A stretch of DNA of 64,000 nt from CAZABC01 sp964483405 (GCA_964483405.1 CAZABC010000008.1:16394-80393); one strand, 5' to 3'; shown: positions 20,312 through 28,948, numbered from the stretch's first letter. Notes: generated by a model from the sequence alone, not told the origin. Made by a program: numbers and translations.

Positions 20312-21217
20312 TCAGCCGCCGATGGCGAGCAGCCAGCCGACGCCCAGGGCCACGGTCCCGGTCCCGAGCAGCTCCCAGCCACGGCCCCTCCGGGCCGGGC
20401 GGTCCGAGCGGCCGAGCGCGACCCCGACCGTCCCGACGACGAGCCCGCCGGCAAGGAGCGCGACGGCGACCGGGGCGACCCCGCCGAGGCGGCCGGGGTC
20501 GCGGCCGATCGCGCCGACGGCGGTCCCGACGACGACGGCCGCGACGACCGCCCAGCCGACGGCGAGCAGCGTCCAAGCCCGACCCCGGCCGAGGACGACG
20601 GCGAGCGTCCGGTGCCCGGTCGCCGCGTCACGCTCGACGTCGACGAGCGTGTTCGCGAGGGCGAGCGTCGCCCCCGCCAGGGCCGCGATCGGGACGAGGA
20701 CGAGGAACGACGACGGCAGGGTCCCGGTCGCCCCGAGCCACGCGTAGACGGGCAGCAGCGGGATGGCGACCGCGTAGGCGAGGGGCGCCCAGGGGGTCGC
20801 CTTGAGCCAGCGGTCGTAGGCGAGCCCCGTGCCGGTCCCGAGCGCCGCCACCACGAGCGTCGCGAGACCCGACGGGACGGTCAGGAGGGTGCCGATCGCC
20901 AGCCCGGCGACGACGATCGCGGCCGCCGCGGCAGGCCGGACGAGCCCGACCGGGATCGGCTTCGAGGGCTTCGCGATCGCGTCGGCCGGGGCGTCGACGA
21001 GGTCGTTGGTCGCCCCGATCGCGAACTGGAACGCCGTCATCGCGACACCGAGGCGGAGGGCGGTCGCCGGGTCGGCGCCGCCGACGAGGGCGATCGCGAG
21101 GACGGCGAGCCCGTCGAGGATCGACGGGAACGGGTGGACGACCCGGACGAGGCCGACGACCCGCCGCGAGACGCTCGGCTGGGACGTCGGGGCGCTCGGG
21201 CGGGACGCCTCCCCCAC
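20312..21217 (-). CDS. UbiA-family prenyltransferase
   Basis: A 301-residue polytopic membrane enzyme of the UbiA superfamily, which attaches isoprenoid chains to aromatic or glycerol-phosphate acceptors. The first Asp-rich motif is NDLVDAPADAIAKPSKPIPVG and the second is in DVERDAATGHRTLAVVLGR, with YDRWLK between; about eight to nine hydrophobic helices fit the family. The sequence fits the group containing chlorophyll/geranylgeranyl-type and menaquinone-type transferases but does not fix the substrate. The start is a GTG with a weak ribosome binding site, 10 bp after the upstream small gene, suggesting a short operon with it. Confidence 0.85.
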   Translation of the reverse strand: MGEASRPSAPTSQPSVSRRVVGLVRVVHPFPSILDGLAVLAIALVGGADPATALRLGVAMTAFQFAIGATNDLVDAPADAIAKPSKPIPVGLVRPAAAAAIVVAGLAIGTLLTVPSGLATLVVAALGTGTGLAYDRWLKATPWAPLAYAVAIPLLPVYAWLGATGTLPSSFLVLVPIAALAGATLALANTLVDVERDAATGHRTLAVVLGRGRAWTLLAVGWAVVAAVVVGTAVGAIGRDPGRLGGVAPVAVALLAGGLVVGTVGVALGRSDRPARRGRGWELLGTGTVALGVGWLLAIGG

Positions 21218-21227
21218 CCCGCCGCCG

Positions 21228-21593
21228 TCAGGCGTAGACGAAGTCGTGGAAGTTCTCGACCAGGTACTCGATGACCCGGTCGCGGGCGTCGGGGACGCGG
21301 GCCCGGAGACCCGGGACGAGGGCGTAGAGCGTGACCGCCGGGACGATCAGCCGGCCGTCCGCGTCGCGCCCGATCATCGCCGGCGGGCCACCGCCGGATG
21401 CGAACACCCGTTCGAATTCGAGCTCGCTGAGCTTCGTCGCCCTGCGGAAGTCCGCGACGACGCGGACGACCCCGCGCCGGATCGCCATGTCGCGCATGAG
21501 CTCCTGGGCCCAGGCGTCGAGCTGGGCGTCCTCCTGTTCGGCGAGGCGCGACCGGTACTCCTTCGGGTCGGCGGCAAGGCCGGTGGCTCCCAC
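21228..21593 (-). CDS. Conserved-looking hypothetical protein
   Basis: A 121-residue soluble, mostly helical protein without a recognised domain. Features are DPKEYRSRLAEQEDAQLDAWAQELMRDMAIRRGVVRVVADFRR and a C-terminal VTLYALVPGLRARVPDARDRVIEYLVENFHDFVYA. I choose the GTG at 21593, which follows AAGGAGG at 4 bp; an open frame extends to 21641 without a better signal. It sits 10 bp upstream of the UbiA-type gene and is probably cotranscribed. Confidence 0.6.
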   Translation of the reverse strand: MGATGLAADPKEYRSRLAEQEDAQLDAWAQELMRDMAIRRGVVRVVADFRRATKLSELEFERVFASGGGPPAMIGRDADGRLIVPAVTLYALVPGLRARVPDARDRVIEYLVENFHDFVYA

Positions 21594-21670
21594 GGGTCCT
21601 CCTTGGCGGTACGGGTCGCCGGTCAGTATGCCAGAGCCCACGCCGGCGGCGGACCCGCCTCGCGCCGGCG

Positions 21671-22528
21671 CTACGCCGGCGGACAGGGTCCGTGGGGCCC
21701 CTCGACCGGCACGTCATCGGCATCCGGAGCCATGCCCCCGGCCCGCACAGCCGGACCGACCGCGCCGGGGGTCTCGGCGGGTCGCTCGCCCTCCGGCCAG
21801 TCGTTGAAGGCCTCGGTCAGCCAGCGCCCGAGCCGTCCCGGGGGCGCCTTCTCCGGTGCGCCCTGCGAGAGCCGGTAGAGGGCGCACCAGGTTTCGACGG
21901 TCAGCGCCTCGAGCCCCTCGCGCCCGCCCCGGCCCTCGGTCGCGATCGGCTCGCCGATCCGGACGCGGATCGTCCGACCGAAGCCGAGCCAGCTCGTCCC
22001 GACGATCGCGACCGGCACGATCGGCACCTTCGAGCGCGTCGCGAGCCAGACGGCGCCGTCCTGGAGCGGGAGCAGCTCCCCTTCTCTGGCGTGGATCCGG
22101 CCCTCGCCGAAGATCAGGAGCCGGTGCCCGGCGTCGAACACCGCGGCGACCCGCCGCGCCGTCTCCCGCAGGTCCGACTTGGCGGGCTTGAACGGGACCG
22201 CGGTGCCCGTCCAGAGCATGAGCCGGTTGCGGCCGCCGGCCGTCATGTCCTCCTCCTTCGGGCCGAAGAAGAACAGCCGCGGTCGTCCCGGCAGGGCCGC
22301 CAGGGCCACGATCGGGTCGGCCCAGCTCTGGTGGTTCGCGCAGAGGAGCGACGGGCCGGGCGGCAGGAGCTCGAGACCCTCGACCCGGAGCCGGACGAGG
22401 CAGCGGACGCCGACGTGGACGACCGCCTTGGTCGCCCAGTACCGGATCCCCCGGCGCCACGGCGGGACGGGCGCCTCCGGTGGCTCGAGGGGGTCCGCCC
22501 CGGGGGCGGGGTCGGGATCGCGTCGCAT
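21671..22528 (-). CDS. plsC: 1-acyl-glycerol-3-phosphate acyltransferase family protein
   Basis: Acylates a lysophosphatidate-type acceptor in phospholipid synthesis. The PlsC motifs are present in order: NHQSWAD (H-x4-D, catalytic), FFGPKEED, FGEGRIHAREGELLPLQDGAVWLA (the substrate-binding E-G-x-R region, here FGEGRI rather than FPEGTR), and VPIVPVAIVGT. An N-terminal hydrophobic patch (YWATKAVVHVGVRCLVRL) would associate with the membrane, and a Pro-rich tail of about 40 residues follows. The ATG at 22528 is used; a GTG at 22555, immediately after the HAD stop, is possible and would couple the two genes. Confidence 0.85.
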   Translation of the reverse strand: MRRDPDPAPGADPLEPPEAPVPPWRRGIRYWATKAVVHVGVRCLVRLRVEGLELLPPGPSLLCANHQSWADPIVALAALPGRPRLFFFGPKEEDMTAGGRNRLMLWTGTAVPFKPAKSDLRETARRVAAVFDAGHRLLIFGEGRIHAREGELLPLQDGAVWLATRSKVPIVPVAIVGTSWLGFGRTIRVRIGEPIATEGRGGREGLEALTVETWCALYRLSQGAPEKAPPGRLGRWLTEAFNDWPEGERPAETPGAVGPAVRAGGMAPDADDVPVEGPHGPCPPA

Positions 22529-22555
22529 CGCGACGATGGTACGCCCGGCGACCAC

Positions 22556-23272
22556 CTACGCCGGATCGCCCGCCTCGAGCGCGGCGAGGCAGGGACCGTC
22601 GAGCTCGTCGAGGCTCCCGAGGACCAGCGTCGACTCCGCCTCCGCCCCGGGCGCGGGTGGATGCCCGGCGGCGGGCACGAGCACGACCCGCATCCCGGCG
22701 GCTCGCCCGGCCCGCACGCCCGGCGCCGAGTCCTCGATGACCAGGCACGCCGCGGGCGGGACCCCGAGCCGCCGGGCCGCCTCGAGGTAGACGTCGGGGG
22801 CCGGCTTGCCGCGGCCGACCTCGTCGGCCGAGACGACCTCGCGGAACACCGCCGTCAGCGCGGTCGCCGCCAGGGCGGCGGCGATGACCGCGGGGTGCGC
22901 CGACGACGCGACGGCGAGCGGATGCGTCGTGGCCAGGCGCCGAGCAGCGCGGACCCCGGCTTCGATGATGGGCGGGCGCTCGGACCGGTAGCGGGCGACG
23001 ATCGCGTCCACGACGGCCCACTCGACGGCCGGTGCGTCGGGGCCGGCGACCTCCGGCGAACCCCGGCCGACCCGGGTCGCGATGTGGGCGGCCAGCAGCG
23101 CCGCCCACTCGGGGCTGTTGGTGCCCTTGATCGCGGCTTCGTCGGCGGCGGTCCAGGTGGCGCCGGCGGCCTCGGCCACCCCGCGGCGGGCGTCCTCCCA
23201 CCATGGCTCGGTGTCGACGATCACGCCGTCGAGGTCGAACACCACGGCGCGGACCGGGTGGTGCGGTGCCAC
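22556..23272 (-). CDS. HAD-superfamily phosphatase, beta-phosphoglucomutase-like
   Basis: A 238-residue haloacid-dehalogenase hydrolase. Motif I is VVFDLDGVIVDTEP, motif II lies around LAVASSAHP, motif III is the Lys in GRGKPAPDVYLEAARRLG, and motif IV is CLVIEDSAPGVRAGRAAGM, as in PGMB/phosphatase members with a helical cap. I place the start at the GTG at 23272 because AGAGGAGG lies 8 nt upstream and the resulting length is normal; the open frame continues to 23521 through a low-complexity stretch. Substrate unknown. It is directly upstream of plsC. Confidence 0.85.
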   Translation of the reverse strand: MAPHHPVRAVVFDLDGVIVDTEPWWEDARRGVAEAAGATWTAADEAAIKGTNSPEWAALLAAHIATRVGRGSPEVAGPDAPAVEWAVVDAIVARYRSERPPIIEAGVRAARRLATTHPLAVASSAHPAVIAAALAATALTAVFREVVSADEVGRGKPAPDVYLEAARRLGVPPAACLVIEDSAPGVRAGRAAGMRVVLVPAAGHPPAPGAEAESTLVLGSLDELDGPCLAALEAGDPA

Positions 23273-23384
23273 GACCGCGGCCTCCTCTTCGATGACGGCG
23301 TCCGGCTGGGCGCCGGCGACCGGCTTCGCGAGCGAGGCTAGCAGAGGGCCGATCGGCACGGGCGGCCGCGTCGTCCCGGCCGGG

Positions 23385-23455
23385 GCGGCCCGGGGGGCGG
23401 CCCGGGGGCCGCCCGGGGCTCGCCCGGGGGCCGACCGGGGGCCGGTTCGCCCGGT
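23385..23455. repeat. Low-complexity CCCGGGGG stretch
   Basis: A run of repeated GGGGGCCG/CCCGGGG blocks upstream of the HAD gene. It has no coding signal and could form stable secondary structure. Confidence 0.5.
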
Positions 23456-23592
23456 CGTTCGTGACCCGATGCGACATTCGGCCGATGCGGCGGCCGACCG
23501 GACCGGCGATGCTGGCCCCACCGCACCCCCGCCACCGGCCGCTCATGGCGCCCGCGAGGGGCCGACGTGGAGGCTGGAGGCCGACCGACCCG

Positions 23593-24567
23593 ATGCGCAT
23601 CGACCGCGGGCTCCTGAACTGGGGCATCTTCCTCATCCTGCTCGGGGCGATCCCGCTCGCGGTCGACCAGGGCTGGATCGCCGGCGACTTCGACTGGTGG
23701 CGGCTGTGGCCGCTCATCCTCGTCGGCATCGGCGTCGGCATCGTCCTGGCCCGGACCAGGGCGGCTGCCCTCGGCGGGCTGATCGTCGCGACCACCTTCG
23801 GCCTGATGTTCGGCGGCCTCCTCGCCGGCGGGCTGAGCGGCCTGCCGAACCTCGGCGTCGGCTGCGTCGGCGACACGGCGACGACCGCCTTTCCCACCCG
23901 CGACGGCGACCTGTCGGGATCGAGCGCGACCGTCGACCTCGCGATGGACTGCGGCGACATGACCGTCCTGACCGCCGCCGGGACCGGCTGGACCGTCGCG
24001 GGGACCGCCGACGAGGGCCGCGCGCCGACGATCGACGCCGCCGCCGATCGGCTGAGCGTCCGCGACGAGACCCCGGAGGGCGACCTCTTCCGCGAGCGAT
24101 CGCGATGGGAGGTCACGCTGCCGACCGGGCCGACCCTCGACCTGGCGGCCCGGGTCAACGCCGGCAGCGCGACCCTCGATCTCGCCGGCGCCGACCTGAC
24201 GGCGCTCCGCCTCACGGTCAACGCCGGCGACGGCTCGGCCGACCTGACCGGGGCGACCGTCGGCTCGATCGCGGTCGACGTCAACGCGGGCTCGGCCTCG
24301 CTCGATCTGCCGGCCGCGACGATCGACGGCGAGGTCAGCGTCAACGCCGGATCCGCCGAGCTGTGCGCCGCGCCCGGCACCGCCTGGCGGGTGACGACGA
24401 ACGACAACATCACGGCGAGCTTCGACTTCGAGAACGCCGGGCTGGTCGAGGTCACCGAGAACGTCTGGGAGTCGCCTGGCTGGGCCACCGCGACCGCCCG
24501 GATCAGCCTGTCGGTGTCGGCCGTGGCCGGCAGCATCGCCATCGACCCGGAGGACGGCTGCAAATGA
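23593..24567 (+). CDS. LiaF/toastrack-like membrane protein
   Basis: A 324-residue envelope protein. The N-terminal 80 residues hold three membrane helices with the pattern WGIFLILLGAIPLAVDQGW...WPLILVGIGVGIVLARTR, typical of LiaF/DUF5668 proteins. The rest is a series of short beta repeats (LDLAARVNAGSATLDLAGADLT, LRLTVNAGDGSADLTGA, IAVDVNAGSASLDLPAATI, VSVNAGSAELCAAPG), consistent with a right-handed beta-helix/toastrack domain. The next gene, PspC-domain, overlaps by 4 bp, so the pair probably forms a cell-envelope stress module. Confidence 0.8.
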   Translation: MRIDRGLLNWGIFLILLGAIPLAVDQGWIAGDFDWWRLWPLILVGIGVGIVLARTRAAALGGLIVATTFGLMFGGLLAGGLSGLPNLGVGCVGDTATTAFPTRDGDLSGSSATVDLAMDCGDMTVLTAAGTGWTVAGTADEGRAPTIDAAADRLSVRDETPEGDLFRERSRWEVTLPTGPTLDLAARVNAGSATLDLAGADLTALRLTVNAGDGSADLTGATVGSIAVDVNAGSASLDLPAATIDGEVSVNAGSAELCAAPGTAWRVTTNDNITASFDFENAGLVEVTENVWESPGWATATARISLSVSAVAGSIAIDPEDGCK

Positions 24568-25235
24568 ACGACCGGCTCTACCGCTCCGTCGACGATCGCG
24601 TCATCGGCGGGGTCTGCGGCGGCCTCGCCGAGCGGTTCGACATCGACCCCTCGCTCATCCGCATCGCCTGGGCGCTCGTGACGATCCTCTCGGGCGGCGT
24701 GCTCTTCCTGCTGTACGTCGTCATGTGGATCGTCGTCCCCGAGCAGCCCGCGCCGGGATCGGCCGGCTGGCGGCCCGCACCGCCGCCGGGGCCCGACGCG
24801 ATGGGTGGCTGGCAGCCGCCGACGGCCGCCGGTGCGGCCGGTGTCGCCGGTGCTGCCGATGCGGCCGGGGCCGGCGGGTACGGCGCGACCGCCGCGGGCG
24901 AGCCCGCGACGGCGGCCGACTGGACGCCCGTCGGCGAGCCCGGCGCGACCGGGGGCGCGGGGACACCCCCGCCGAACGCGACCGCCTGGGTACCCCCGGA
25001 CGAGGTCTACGCCTCGCGGCGTGCGGCCAGGGCGGCCCGGCGCGCGGAGCGCGACCGGAACGGCGCGCTCGTCTTCGGCGGGATCCTCATCGTCCTCGGC
25101 CTGTGGTTCCTGCTCGACCAGTACCTGCCCGACGTGAACCTCGGCCAGTACTGGCCGGTGCTGCTCATCGGCCTCGGCGTCGTCCTGCTCGTCGGCGCGC
25201 TCGGCCGACGCGGTGGAGGGGCGCCGCCGGCCTAG
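24564..25235 (+). CDS. PspC-domain membrane protein
   Basis: A 223-residue protein. The N-terminal PspC domain (LYRSVDDRVIGGVCGGLAERFDIDPSLIRIAWALVTI then a membrane helix ending in VVMWIVVPE) is followed by a Gly/Ala/Pro-rich linker and two further C-terminal helices (ALVFGGILIVLGLWFLLDQYLP, YWPVLLIGLGVVLLVGALGRR) of the DUF5668 type. PspC proteins sense membrane stress; here it is coupled to the LiaF-like gene and lies upstream of a NarL-type sensor kinase, an arrangement reminiscent of LiaFSR. That parallel is inference. Confidence 0.85.
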   Translation: MNDRLYRSVDDRVIGGVCGGLAERFDIDPSLIRIAWALVTILSGGVLFLLYVVMWIVVPEQPAPGSAGWRPAPPPGPDAMGGWQPPTAAGAAGVAGAADAAGAGGYGATAAGEPATAADWTPVGEPGATGGAGTPPPNATAWVPPDEVYASRRAARAARRAERDRNGALVFGGILIVLGLWFLLDQYLPDVNLGQYWPVLLIGLGVVLLVGALGRRGGGAPPA

Positions 25236-25342
25236 CGCCCACCGAGCACTCGCGACCCAGCACCCGGTGTCCCGGCGCACCGGGTCGCTCGGCCCGAGCG
25301 GCTCGACCTTCGCGTCCCGTCCCGGGGGGCCGATAGGCCCGT

Positions 25343-25366
25343 GTGCGCGCATGCGTATTCGCGCAC
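25343..25366. promoter_or_regulatory. Palindrome immediately upstream of the sensor kinase
   Basis: GTGCGCG (25343-25349) and CGCGCAC (25360-25366) are perfect 7-bp arms around a 10-bp spacer, ending 1 bp before the kinase ATG. It could be an operator or hairpin masking the start; chance occurrence in GC-rich DNA is possible. Confidence 0.3.
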
Positions 25367-25367
25367 C

Positions 25368-27269
25368 ATGGCGCTAATGGATCAGCCCAGCCCGTCGTCC
25401 CGCGAGCCTAGGGGCGCCAGGGACCTCGACCGTCTCCGGTGGATCGGGATCGTCCTCCCGGTCGCCTTCGTGTGGGCGTTCGAGGTCCTCCGCTTCCTCA
25501 TCCTCGACGAGGCCTACAGCGGCGACACCGCCCACCTCGTGGCGGCGACGCTCATGGCCGGCGCGGTCCTGCTGTTCGCGATCGCGATGGCCTACTTCCT
25601 CGACCGGGCGCAGCGGCAGCTCGTCAGCCAGAACACCGACCTCGTGGCGACCCATGCCGTCACGACCGCGGTCACCGGTGCCCTGTCGCTGCCGGAGCTC
25701 ATCGACCAGGCGCTCGAGCGGATGACCGAGCAGACCGGCGCGCTCGCGGGGTCGATCCGGGTCGAGGGTCCCGACGGCCCGATCGTCCGCCACGAGCCGC
25801 CCGCGCTCCCGGACGGCCTCGCCTGGCTCGGTCCGATCCTCGACGAGGTCGCCGGTCCGGGACCGACCGAGGTCGCCTGGACCACCCGGATGACGATCGA
25901 CACCGGCCTCCTCGACCTGCCGCTCGTCCGCGGCGGCGAGGCGGTCGGGCGGCTGCGCCTGGCGTTCCATCCGCCGGTCCGGCCGGCCATCTCCGACGCC
26001 GCGCTCGCCGACATCGCCGGTGAGATCGCGACCGCCATCCAGCTCGCCCGCAACGTGGCCGACATCCGCCGCCGTGAGCGGGAGCGGGCCGCGCTCTACG
26101 AGGTCGCCCTCCAGCTCACCGGCCGGGCCGACCTCCACGAGACGCTCGACACGATCTCGCACCACGCCCGCGAGCTCCTCGGCGCCGACCGGGCGGTCGT
26201 CTGCATGGCCGACGAGCGGGCGATCCTGCGGGCCGAGGGTCGCGCCGGGGCCGAGGGTCGCGCGGGGGCCGAGCGAATCGCGCTCGCCGACGACGGCAGC
26301 CTGTGCCTCCTCGCCCATCCGGACGGGCCCGCCCAGCACGAGCACACGCCGGGCTGCCCGATCCAGCCGGAGGTCCCCGGGGTCCGCTGGATGGCCCGGC
26401 CGATGCGCGGCCCCGACGGGCTCCTCGGCGAGCTCTGCGTCGTCCGCCAGGACGGCGATAGCTTCACGGCGAACGACCGCGACCTTCTCGGCGCCCTCGC
26501 CGACATGGCCGCGATCGCCGTCCGGACCGCCCGCCTCCACGACGCCGAGCAGCAGTACACGATCCTCTCGGAGCGCGACCGGATCGCCCGCGAGCTCCAC
26601 GACAGCCTCGCCCAGGTCCTCGGCGTCATCCACCTCCGGCTGCGGGCCCTCGAGACGGTCGCGGCCACCAACGGCGGCCGGGCCCTCGTGCCCGAGATCT
26701 CCGACATCGCCGAGACCGCCGACGAGGCCTACCGCGACGTCCGCGAGGCGATCCTCGGCCTGCGCGAGACCATCGGGTCCGACACCGGCTTCGAGGGCTC
26801 GCTCCGCGAGTACCTCGTGAAGTACGGCCGCCAGACCGGGATCTCGGCCGAGCTCGTCTGCGGCGGGCGGACACGCGACGCGCTCACCCCGCGGGCCGAG
26901 GTCCAGCTCCTGCGGGTCGTGCAGGAGGCGCTGACGAACGTCCGCAAGCACGCGAACGCCCGGCACGTCATCGTCCGGCTCGACTGCACGGGTCCGGCGC
27001 CGGTCCTCGAGGTCGAGGACGACGGCGTCGGGTTCCACGCTGGCGAGGTCGCCGCCTCCCTCGAGGGCGGGTTCGGGATGGCCTCGATGCGCGAGCGGGT
27101 CGAGCACATCGGTGGCACGATGGAGGTCCACAGCGAGCCCGGCCACGGGACGCGGATCGTCGTCCGGCTCGCCACCGAGGAGGGACGTGTCGAACCAGCC
27201 GCCGGACCCGGCCGCGCCCCAGGGGTCGACGCATCTGCCGCCGCGCCTGCGCGTCCTCCTGGTCGATGA
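25368..27269 (+). CDS. NarL-family sensor histidine kinase with GAF domains
   Basis: A 633-residue kinase. Two N-terminal helices (WIGIVLPVAFVWAFEVLRFLI and LMAGAVLLFAIAMAYFL) are followed by two GAF-like regions (about 95-215 and 235-385). Then comes the HisKA_3 box with the phosphorylated His in RDRIARELHDSLAQVLG (about residue 411) and a HATPase domain (LLRVVQEALTNVRKHA, EVEDDGVGF, GFGMASMRERVEHIGG). The ATG at 25368 is used. The last 28 codons are overlapped in another frame by the start of the response regulator, so the two are translationally linked. Confidence 0.92.
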   Translation: MALMDQPSPSSREPRGARDLDRLRWIGIVLPVAFVWAFEVLRFLILDEAYSGDTAHLVAATLMAGAVLLFAIAMAYFLDRAQRQLVSQNTDLVATHAVTTAVTGALSLPELIDQALERMTEQTGALAGSIRVEGPDGPIVRHEPPALPDGLAWLGPILDEVAGPGPTEVAWTTRMTIDTGLLDLPLVRGGEAVGRLRLAFHPPVRPAISDAALADIAGEIATAIQLARNVADIRRRERERAALYEVALQLTGRADLHETLDTISHHARELLGADRAVVCMADERAILRAEGRAGAEGRAGAERIALADDGSLCLLAHPDGPAQHEHTPGCPIQPEVPGVRWMARPMRGPDGLLGELCVVRQDGDSFTANDRDLLGALADMAAIAVRTARLHDAEQQYTILSERDRIARELHDSLAQVLGVIHLRLRALETVAATNGGRALVPEISDIAETADEAYRDVREAILGLRETIGSDTGFEGSLREYLVKYGRQTGISAELVCGGRTRDALTPRAEVQLLRVVQEALTNVRKHANARHVIVRLDCTGPAPVLEVEDDGVGFHAGEVAASLEGGFGMASMRERVEHIGGTMEVHSEPGHGTRIVVRLATEEGRVEPAAGPGRAPGVDASAAAPARPPGR

Positions 27270-28035
27270 CCAGGCGCTCTTCCGCCGAGCGCTCGCGAGC
27301 CTGATCAACGCCCAGCTCGACATGACCGTGGTCGGCGAGGCCGAGGACGGTCGCGACGCGTTCGAGAAGGCGAGGACGCTCCGGCCAGACCTCATCGTCA
27401 TGGACGTCAACATGCCCGGCGCCGACGGGGTGGACGGGGTCCGGGCGATCCGGGCCGCCGGCATCGAGACCCGGATCGTCATGCTCACGATCTCCGAGGA
27501 CGACGACGACCTGTTCGAGTCGATCAAGGCCGGTGCGAACGGATACCTCCTCAAGAACGTCCGGCCCGAGCAGCTGTTCGACGACCTGCGGGGGGTGATG
27601 CGCGGCGAGGCGCCGATCGCGCCGGCGATCGCCGGCAAGCTGCTCGCCGCGCTGCGCCACGGCGGCGTGCCGTTTGGCCGGCGGGCCGGCGGACCGGGCG
27701 GGGGCGGCGGCGGTCCCGGCGGGGGTGCGGGGTCGGCCGGCGGGGGTGCCGGCGGGGCGGGTGGCGGCGGGGGGGCCGGCCCCGGCGGCCACGGCGGTTC
27801 CGGCGGTTCCGGCGGTTCCGGCGAGGGCCAGCTCACCCGGCGCGAGCAGGAGATCCTCGAGCTCGTCGCGGACGGCCTCTCGAACAAGGAGATCGCCGCC
27901 CGGCTCGTCATCACCGAGGGCACGGTCAAGAACCACGTCCACAACGCCCTCGAGAAGCTCCACCTCACCAACCGCGTCCAGGCCGCCGCCTACGCGGTCC
28001 GCCAGGGCTACGTGACGCACGACCCGGACGGGTAG
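27187..28035 (+). CDS. NarL/LuxR-family response regulator with Gly-rich linker
   Basis: A 282-residue regulator paired with the upstream kinase. The receiver domain spans about 20-140, with acidic pair DD27-28, phospho-acceptor Asp73 in LIVMDVNMPG, and Lys123 in NGYLLKN. The C-terminal LuxR-type HTH (about 216-275) is LTRREQEILELVADGLSNKEIAARLVITEGTVKNHVHNALEKL. The two are joined by an unusual linker of about 48 residues (167-214) that is almost all Gly, Ala, Pro and Ser. The start is a GTG at 27187, directly preceded by GAGGAGGGAC, 83 bp inside the kinase gene. Confidence 0.93.
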   Translation: MSNQPPDPAAPQGSTHLPPRLRVLLVDDQALFRRALASLINAQLDMTVVGEAEDGRDAFEKARTLRPDLIVMDVNMPGADGVDGVRAIRAAGIETRIVMLTISEDDDDLFESIKAGANGYLLKNVRPEQLFDDLRGVMRGEAPIAPAIAGKLLAALRHGGVPFGRRAGGPGGGGGGPGGGAGSAGGGAGGAGGGGGAGPGGHGGSGGSGGSGEGQLTRREQEILELVADGLSNKEIAARLVITEGTVKNHVHNALEKLHLTNRVQAAAYAVRQGYVTHDPDG

Positions 28036-28124
28036 GTCGTCCGAGGCGCGGCGCGGGGGCGCGGGGGCGCGGGGCGCGGCGCGGGCCGTGGGGCGCGGGG
28101 CGGGAGGGGCGGCGGACCATGCCG

Positions 28125-28145
28125 ACTTGCATCAGACGCAGAAGT
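28125..28145. repeat. Copy A of a TGCATC-type imperfect palindrome
   Basis: ACTTGCATCAGACGCAGAAG(T) ends directly at the assembly gap. It matches two other copies near 45665 and 45881; read on the minus strand it shares TGCA-AGTCGGC with their TGCA-AGT(G)CCGAC ends. Confidence 0.5.
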
Positions 28146-28245
28146 NNNNNNNNNNNNNNNNNNNNNNNNNNNNNNNNNNNNNNNNNNNNNNNNNNNNNNN
28201 NNNNNNNNNNNNNNNNNNNNNNNNNNNNNNNNNNNNNNNNNNNNN
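28146..28245. other. Assembly gap (100 N)
   Basis: Exactly 100 N, a standard scaffold spacer of unknown true length. The left flank from about 28040 is GGCGCGGGG-type low-complexity sequence. The rest of the non-coding stretch 28036-28426 shows no supported gene, and any reading frame crossing the gap is not meaningful. Confidence 0.95.
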
Positions 28246-28426
28246 CGAGGCATACCGTGGGATACAGATGGCTTCGGCGGATCTGTGCCGCTCGACGGAT
28301 GGGCCGGACGCCCGGACAGGCCCATCATCCGGCGCAGGACGGCCATGGGGGTCCGTCTCGCCGTCCCGGGCGACCGGCACGGCGGATGCGAGTGGGCACG
28401 CTCGCACGCACCGGAGCGCAGTCGGC

Positions 28427-28945
28427 ATGGCGCATCACCGAACGAAGGTGCTCGTCGCCTACCACCACGCGATCCTCGGCGAGGGCCTGGCTCGGATGCT
28501 GGGCGAGGATCGCTCGCTCCAGGTCGTCATGGCCGACCTCATGAGCGCCCCGGAGCTCGAGGCGGCCCTCGGCTCGACCCCCGACGTCATCGTCCTCGAG
28601 GCCGGCGGCCCGCTGACCCCGGACCAGCTGATGGCCCGAACGAGCTGCCCCACGATCATCGACGTCGACCTCGACTCGACCGAGAGCCACGCCTTCCGGC
28701 GGGAGACGTTCCCGGCTCGACCGGCCGACCTCGTCGCGCGGATCGCGGCCTTCACCGGTCGACGGGTCCGGCACCGGCAGGGCGCCGCTCGCGCCGACGG
28801 CACCGACGGCGGTGATGCGACGGACCCCGCGGTGGCGGCGCCGGTCGCCGTCCCCATCGTGTCGGACGACGCCGATGCGACCGACCCCGCGACGGCCCCC
28901 GTCGGCACGCCCCAGCCGCTCCCCGCGTCGGGTAGCATCGCCTGA
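28427..28945 (+). CDS. Degenerate receiver-domain protein without output domain
   Basis: A 172-residue protein whose first 115 residues follow the fold of NarL-type receiver domains (KVLVAYHHAILGEGLARMLGEDRSLQVV, then STPDVIVLEAGGPLTPDQL). The acidic pair normally at the first loop (DD) is replaced by Tyr-His (12-13), and the phospho-acceptor Asp is Glu58 in VIVLEAG; no conserved Lys is evident. There is no DNA-binding domain, only an Ala/Asp/Pro-rich tail. It is therefore a probable pseudo-receiver acting without phosphorylation, perhaps in protein-protein contact. The ATG at 28427 fits the domain start. It lies 3 bp before the Rieske gene. Confidence 0.6.
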   Translation: MAHHRTKVLVAYHHAILGEGLARMLGEDRSLQVVMADLMSAPELEAALGSTPDVIVLEAGGPLTPDQLMARTSCPTIIDVDLDSTESHAFRRETFPARPADLVARIAAFTGRRVRHRQGAARADGTDGGDATDPAVAAPVAVPIVSDDADATDPATAPVGTPQPLPASGSIA

Positions 28946-28948
28946 GTC

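Noticed and set aside
28088..28945. Longer receiver protein reading through the N gap
   Set aside because: Frame depends on 100 arbitrary N; the domain starts at 28427.
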